Of a stretch of DNA of 9,011 nucleotides, positions 5,948 through 9,011 are shown piece by piece. Origin of the DNA: Zoogloeaceae bacterium (GTDB taxonomy: Bacteria > Pseudomonadota > Gammaproteobacteria > Burkholderiales > Rhodocyclaceae); assembly GCA_031267345.1 (NCBI GenBank), contig JAIRZG010000080.1, positions 1-9,011 on the forward strand, written 5' to 3'. The notes beneath the pieces were generated by a model. The model had not been told where the DNA came from. It searched no databases and saw only the letters and a program-made list of their open reading frames with translations. The position numbers and the translations under genes were made by a program. Positions within the stretch are counted from its first letter, which is position 1; each line of letters opens with the position of its first letter.

Positions 5948-8725
5948 ATGAACACCATCCAGGCGCTTTCGCCTACTTCGCTACCCCGGCGAGGAAAAGG
6001 CTTTTCTTTTCGGCGCAAACCACTGGTCGCCGCCATGATTACCGGCTTTGCCCTGATGAGCGCCAGCCCGCTGTACGCTGCCGACGATGCGGAAGTCGAA
6101 GCCCTGAAAGCGGAAATCCAACGTCTGCGGCAGGAATTAGCTGTGCAGCGCGGCGAAGCCGCTGCCCCCGCGACGGATGAGTCTGCCGCCGCCGCAACGC
6201 CTGTTGCCGCGCAGCAGCAATATCAGCCGGAAGAACCGCAAGCCCTTGATGCAGTGGTCGTGCGCAGTCGCAACCGCATCGAACGCTTGCAGGATGTACC
6301 TCTCTCCGTTTCTGTGGTGACGGGCAGGGAACTGGATCGCCTGGCCTCAAACGACATTTCCGAAATCGTCCAGCGGGTTGGTAACGTCTCCTGGAACCGC
6401 GGCAACCAGCGCACCTACAGCCTTTCCATTCGCGGCTTGGGCAAAGCCGGGCAGACGGAAGCGCAAGACCCCTCAATCGGCCTCATCGTCGATGGCGTCA
6501 GTTATGCCTACAATGCCCTGGCGTCAAGCTTCAACTTCCATGACATTGAAGCGGTTGAAGTCACGCGCGGTCCGCAAGGCACGCTGCTGGGCAAAAACAC
6601 CAGTCTTGGCGTCATCAATTTTGTCACGCGCAAACCCTCATTCACGTCCAGCGCGGATTACTCCCTGCTCTTTGGCGAGCGCGACCGTGTGGTCGGCAAA
6701 TTCGCCGCCGGCGGCCCGATTGTTGACGGTCTGCTGGCGTATCGCATCTCTGCCGTCGGCGAAAAAGGCAACGGCGACATCAAAAACCGCAGCAACAAGG
6801 ATATGAGCTACCAGAACATCGAACGTTTCTCCGGGCGGGCGCAGTTCCTGCTGACGCCGAGCGCGGATTTCAACGCCCGCCTGTCCCTGGAAGTCACGCC
6901 GCGTTCGGCGGAAACCACCAACGGCAGAACCACCAATACCCCCACAACGAGTTTGCGTTATAGCGATGGAACGGCATGGCGCGCAACGACGGGCGAGGCC
7001 GCCCTCAACCGACCTTACTTCCAGGGGGTAAAAAACTATTCCATCAACGATTACTATCGTGAAGGCTATGTCAACGCGGATAGCGCGCGCGGACTAGTCA
7101 CTGGCGGTCACGGCGCTTCCGCCGAACTGAACTGGCAGGTCGGCAGCCATACCCTGACCTCCATCACCGCCTACCGCGATTACCATTTCAATGCCGTCAA
7201 TGACGAAGGCACGCCCTTCGACATCTACCGCAATTCGGGCGGCTTCTGGAATGACTACAAGCAGAGCAGCCAGGAATTCCGTATCTCTTCGGATACCGGC
7301 GGCTTCGTCGATTACCAGACCGGTCTGTATTACATCGACGTCAGGAACAGCGTCGACTACCAACGTGACTGGGGTCATGACGCTGGTGCATGGTTCGCCA
7401 ACACCGCCCGCTACAACCGTCTGGCAGTTAACGCGGAGGGTCGGCAGTTGATGGCGGATTCGCTGGATGGCCTCTCCATGTCCTACAACTCTCCTGCCGG
7501 CCTGCAAAGCATCCGCAACAAGAGCCTTGCCCTGTTCGGGCAGGCCAACTGGCATCTTTCCGAACCGCTGACCCTGACCACCGGTATCCGTCTCACGCGG
7601 GAGCGCCGCGTCAATTCCGCGTCCACCTTCATTCGTGACAATGGCAGGGGCGGCGCCTTAAATCCGGTCGCGGTCAATGGCGTGAACCTGGGCGGCTTCG
7701 ATTCCAACGGCGCGGGCGTATTGGGGAGCAATTCGACAGCACAGATCGCGCTTGCCGACGCGCTTGCCCAACAGTATTTCGGAGCCGCCAGCTACGCCAG
7801 CCTTACCCCCACTCAAATGCAACAGGTCGCCGATGCCAAGGCAACCCGCGCCGCCGCCATCGGCGTGGTCTTCAACAGGGCAAAGGCGCAGTCGTTCAAC
7901 GACATCCAGAAAGCGTTCGTGCTCAGTCCAAGCTACAAAGTCAACGAAAACCTGACCACCTACGCTTCGGTACAGTACGGTGAAAAAGCCGGGATTTCGC
8001 AATTCACCAACGGGGTCTCCAACAAGATTGACGCGGAAAAAACCACTTCCTACGAAATTGGCTTCAAGTCCGCCCTGCTCAACAAAACCCTGATCCTGAA
8101 CGCGAACCTGTATCTCACCAACGTCAAGGACTTCCAGCAATCCGTCCAGACTTACGACGCCTACACCACCGCACTCAACAACAATAGTCAGTTGTATTAC
8201 ACCTCCGCCACAGGCAGCGTACCCAGGGTGCAATCCAAAGGACTTGAAATCGACGGCGTCTACTCCGGCCTCCGCCATACCACGATACGTTTTGCGGGCG
8301 CGTATACCGATGCGCGTTACAAGAAATTTGAAAACGCCGCCCAACCCGCCGAAAACGGCTATACTGGCGCTGCACCCTACCGCGACCTGTCGGGCAAGGT
8401 GCTGCCGGGCGCGTCGAAATTCACCGCCAATATCGGGGTGGATTACCGGATTCCGGTATTGGGCGACAAGGAATTCCACATCGACTTCAACACGGCGTAT
8501 CACACCAAGTATTACTCGGATAACGCCCTGTCCAAGTACAGCATCATCAAGGCGGGCAGCATCACCGACTTCGGCATCGGCTTGGGCGCGCGCAACCAAT
8601 CCTACGACATCAGCCTGGTCGTGAAAAACCTGTTCGACGACGACGAACCCCTCGCCAGAACCGCCACCTCCTACACCCCCGCCCTGGGACGTTGGATCGG
8701 CATTCAATTTACCGGCAAGCTGTAA
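5948..8725 (+). CDS. TonB-dependent outer-membrane receptor with N-terminal coiled coil
   Basis: The 925-residue protein takes up a ligand across the outer membrane using TonB energy. Residues 1-44 form a long signal peptide (RRKPLVAAMITGFALMSAS, ending PLYA|AD). A 24-residue coiled coil (47-70, EVEALKAEIQRLRQEL and on) and an Ala/Pro/Gln-rich linker (71-97) precede the TonB box ALDAVVV (99-105). The plug follows (about 108-230), with DVPLSVSVVTGREL, SIRGLG, VDGV and the hallmark EVTRGPQGTLLGKN (204-217) and GVINFVTRKP. The rest is the beta-barrel, with a long Ala-rich insertion at about 558-655 that is probably an extracellular loop, and a final strand GRWIGIQFTGKL. AGGAGA 7 bases before the ATG fixes the start; the frame is open further upstream to an ATG at 5756 but without a ribosome binding site or signal peptide. 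The ligand is unknown. Its divergent placement suggests co-function with the cytochrome/DUF1501 operon. Confidence 0.95.
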   Translation: MNTIQALSPTSLPRRGKGFSFRRKPLVAAMITGFALMSASPLYAADDAEVEALKAEIQRLRQELAVQRGEAAAPATDESAAAATPVAAQQQYQPEEPQALDAVVVRSRNRIERLQDVPLSVSVVTGRELDRLASNDISEIVQRVGNVSWNRGNQRTYSLSIRGLGKAGQTEAQDPSIGLIVDGVSYAYNALASSFNFHDIEAVEVTRGPQGTLLGKNTSLGVINFVTRKPSFTSSADYSLLFGERDRVVGKFAAGGPIVDGLLAYRISAVGEKGNGDIKNRSNKDMSYQNIERFSGRAQFLLTPSADFNARLSLEVTPRSAETTNGRTTNTPTTSLRYSDGTAWRATTGEAALNRPYFQGVKNYSINDYYREGYVNADSARGLVTGGHGASAELNWQVGSHTLTSITAYRDYHFNAVNDEGTPFDIYRNSGGFWNDYKQSSQEFRISSDTGGFVDYQTGLYYIDVRNSVDYQRDWGHDAGAWFANTARYNRLAVNAEGRQLMADSLDGLSMSYNSPAGLQSIRNKSLALFGQANWHLSEPLTLTTGIRLTRERRVNSASTFIRDNGRGGALNPVAVNGVNLGGFDSNGAGVLGSNSTAQIALADALAQQYFGAASYASLTPTQMQQVADAKATRAAAIGVVFNRAKAQSFNDIQKAFVLSPSYKVNENLTTYASVQYGEKAGISQFTNGVSNKIDAEKTTSYEIGFKSALLNKTLILNANLYLTNVKDFQQSVQTYDAYTTALNNNSQLYYTSATGSVPRVQSKGLEIDGVYSGLRHTTIRFAGAYTDARYKKFENAAQPAENGYTGAAPYRDLSGKVLPGASKFTANIGVDYRIPVLGDKEFHIDFNTAYHTKYYSDNALSKYSIIKAGSITDFGIGLGARNQSYDISLVVKNLFDDDEPLARTATSYTPALGRWIGIQFTGKL

Positions 8726-8744
8726 TCACAGCCCTGCGCGAACC

Positions 8745-8773
8745 AAAAAAGCCTGTCTTCGGACAGGCTTTTT
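8745..8773 (+). terminator. Intrinsic terminator of the TonB receptor gene
   Basis: GCCTGTC (8751-8757) pairs with GACAGGC (8762-8768) around the very stable UUCG tetraloop and is followed by T5. An A6 tract on the 5' side extends the pairing and gives a U-tract on the opposite strand, so it could stop transcription in both directions, including read-through from the IS5-family fragment at right. It begins 20 bases after the receptor's TAA. Confidence 0.95.
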
Positions 8774-8903
8774 CAATATCACATCGAGCTGTCATTGTTG
8801 TAAATTATTCGTATAAAGTCAAAAATTATTGTTAAAAATTGGAATTCCGATTTATCGTCGGATCGTTATCCGGAAAATTTGTTTGACAACGCAGATAGTG
8901 TCG

Positions 8904-9011
8904 TCACGAGATATTAGCCCATAGTGCGATACAGCGGATTTGAACGGCAGCAACGAAAGATGCGGTGTTTTTAGCATAGCGAGTGGCAATCCCACGCCAC
9001 CGCTTCAGGTG
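8904..9011 (-). CDS. IS5-family transposase, C-terminal fragment (runs off window)
   Basis: The minus strand is open from the window edge for 35 codons to a TGA at 8904-8906. Residues 3-13 read KRWRGIATRYA and the fragment ends IRCIALWANIS. The (F/L)KRWRxIATRYxK block followed by a short hydrophobic helix is the characteristic C-terminus of IS5-family DDE transposases, just after the catalytic glutamate region, which lies outside the window. The 130 bases between this stop and the receptor terminator (8774-8903) are AT-rich with no gene. They should contain the end of the element, perhaps near 8884-8901, but I could not identify the inverted repeat or a target duplication. Confidence 0.8.
   Translation of the reverse strand, partial: HLKRWRGIATRYAKNTASFVAAVQIRCIALWANIS

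Noticed and set aside
7658..8707. 349-codon open frame on the minus strand inside the receptor gene
   Set aside because: It is a Gly/Val-rich shadow of the beta-barrel coding sequence.
8859..8872. Short hairpin CGGAT-CGTT-ATCCG near the IS5-family fragment
   Set aside because: A 5-base-pair stem without a U-tract is too weak to call a terminator or an inverted-repeat end.

Overview
The window is a stretch of Gram-negative, probably gamma- or betaproteobacterial, chromosome. I infer this from the outer-membrane TonB-dependent receptor, the class I and class II periplasmic c-type cytochromes, strong AGGAG-type ribosome binding sites and a UUCG intrinsic terminator. The genes look moderately GC-rich and the main intergenic region is AT-rich, but no composition was computed. 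Genus cannot be fixed from the sequence alone.

Layout from left to right. Positions 1-73 hold the first 24 codons of an IS630-like transposase on the minus strand, which runs out of the window. Positions 86-265 hold a short ORF with a very good ribosome binding site; it looks like the broken start of another exported protein at the distal end of the operon. Positions 282-5412 are a four-gene minus-strand operon, read right to left: a DUF1549/DUF1553 (PSCyt2-PSD1) protein with one heme motif (5412-3007), a Tat-exported DUF1501 protein of the alkaline phosphatase/sulfatase-like fold (2923-1439), a cytochrome c'/c556-type protein (1338-925) and a diheme cytochrome c4-like protein (920-282). A strong hairpin sits in each of the two longer gene junctions. 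Positions 5413-5947 are a 535-base divergent regulatory region with a 64-base imperfect palindrome, a three-copy GCATA repeat and a plausible promoter. Positions 5948-8725 encode a TonB-dependent receptor on the plus strand, closed by an intrinsic terminator at 8745-8773. Positions 8904-9011 hold the C-terminal end of an IS5-family transposase on the minus strand.

How it may work together (inference): the receptor would bring a substrate across the outer membrane. The DUF1549/DUF1553 and DUF1501 proteins would act on it in the periplasm, and the two cytochromes would carry electrons away. The DUF1549/DUF1553 plus DUF1501 pair is a hallmark of Planctomycetes and relatives, where its biochemical role is still unknown. 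Finding it operonic with free-standing cytochromes, divergent from a TonB receptor and bracketed by two unrelated insertion-sequence fragments, makes this the most notable system in the window.
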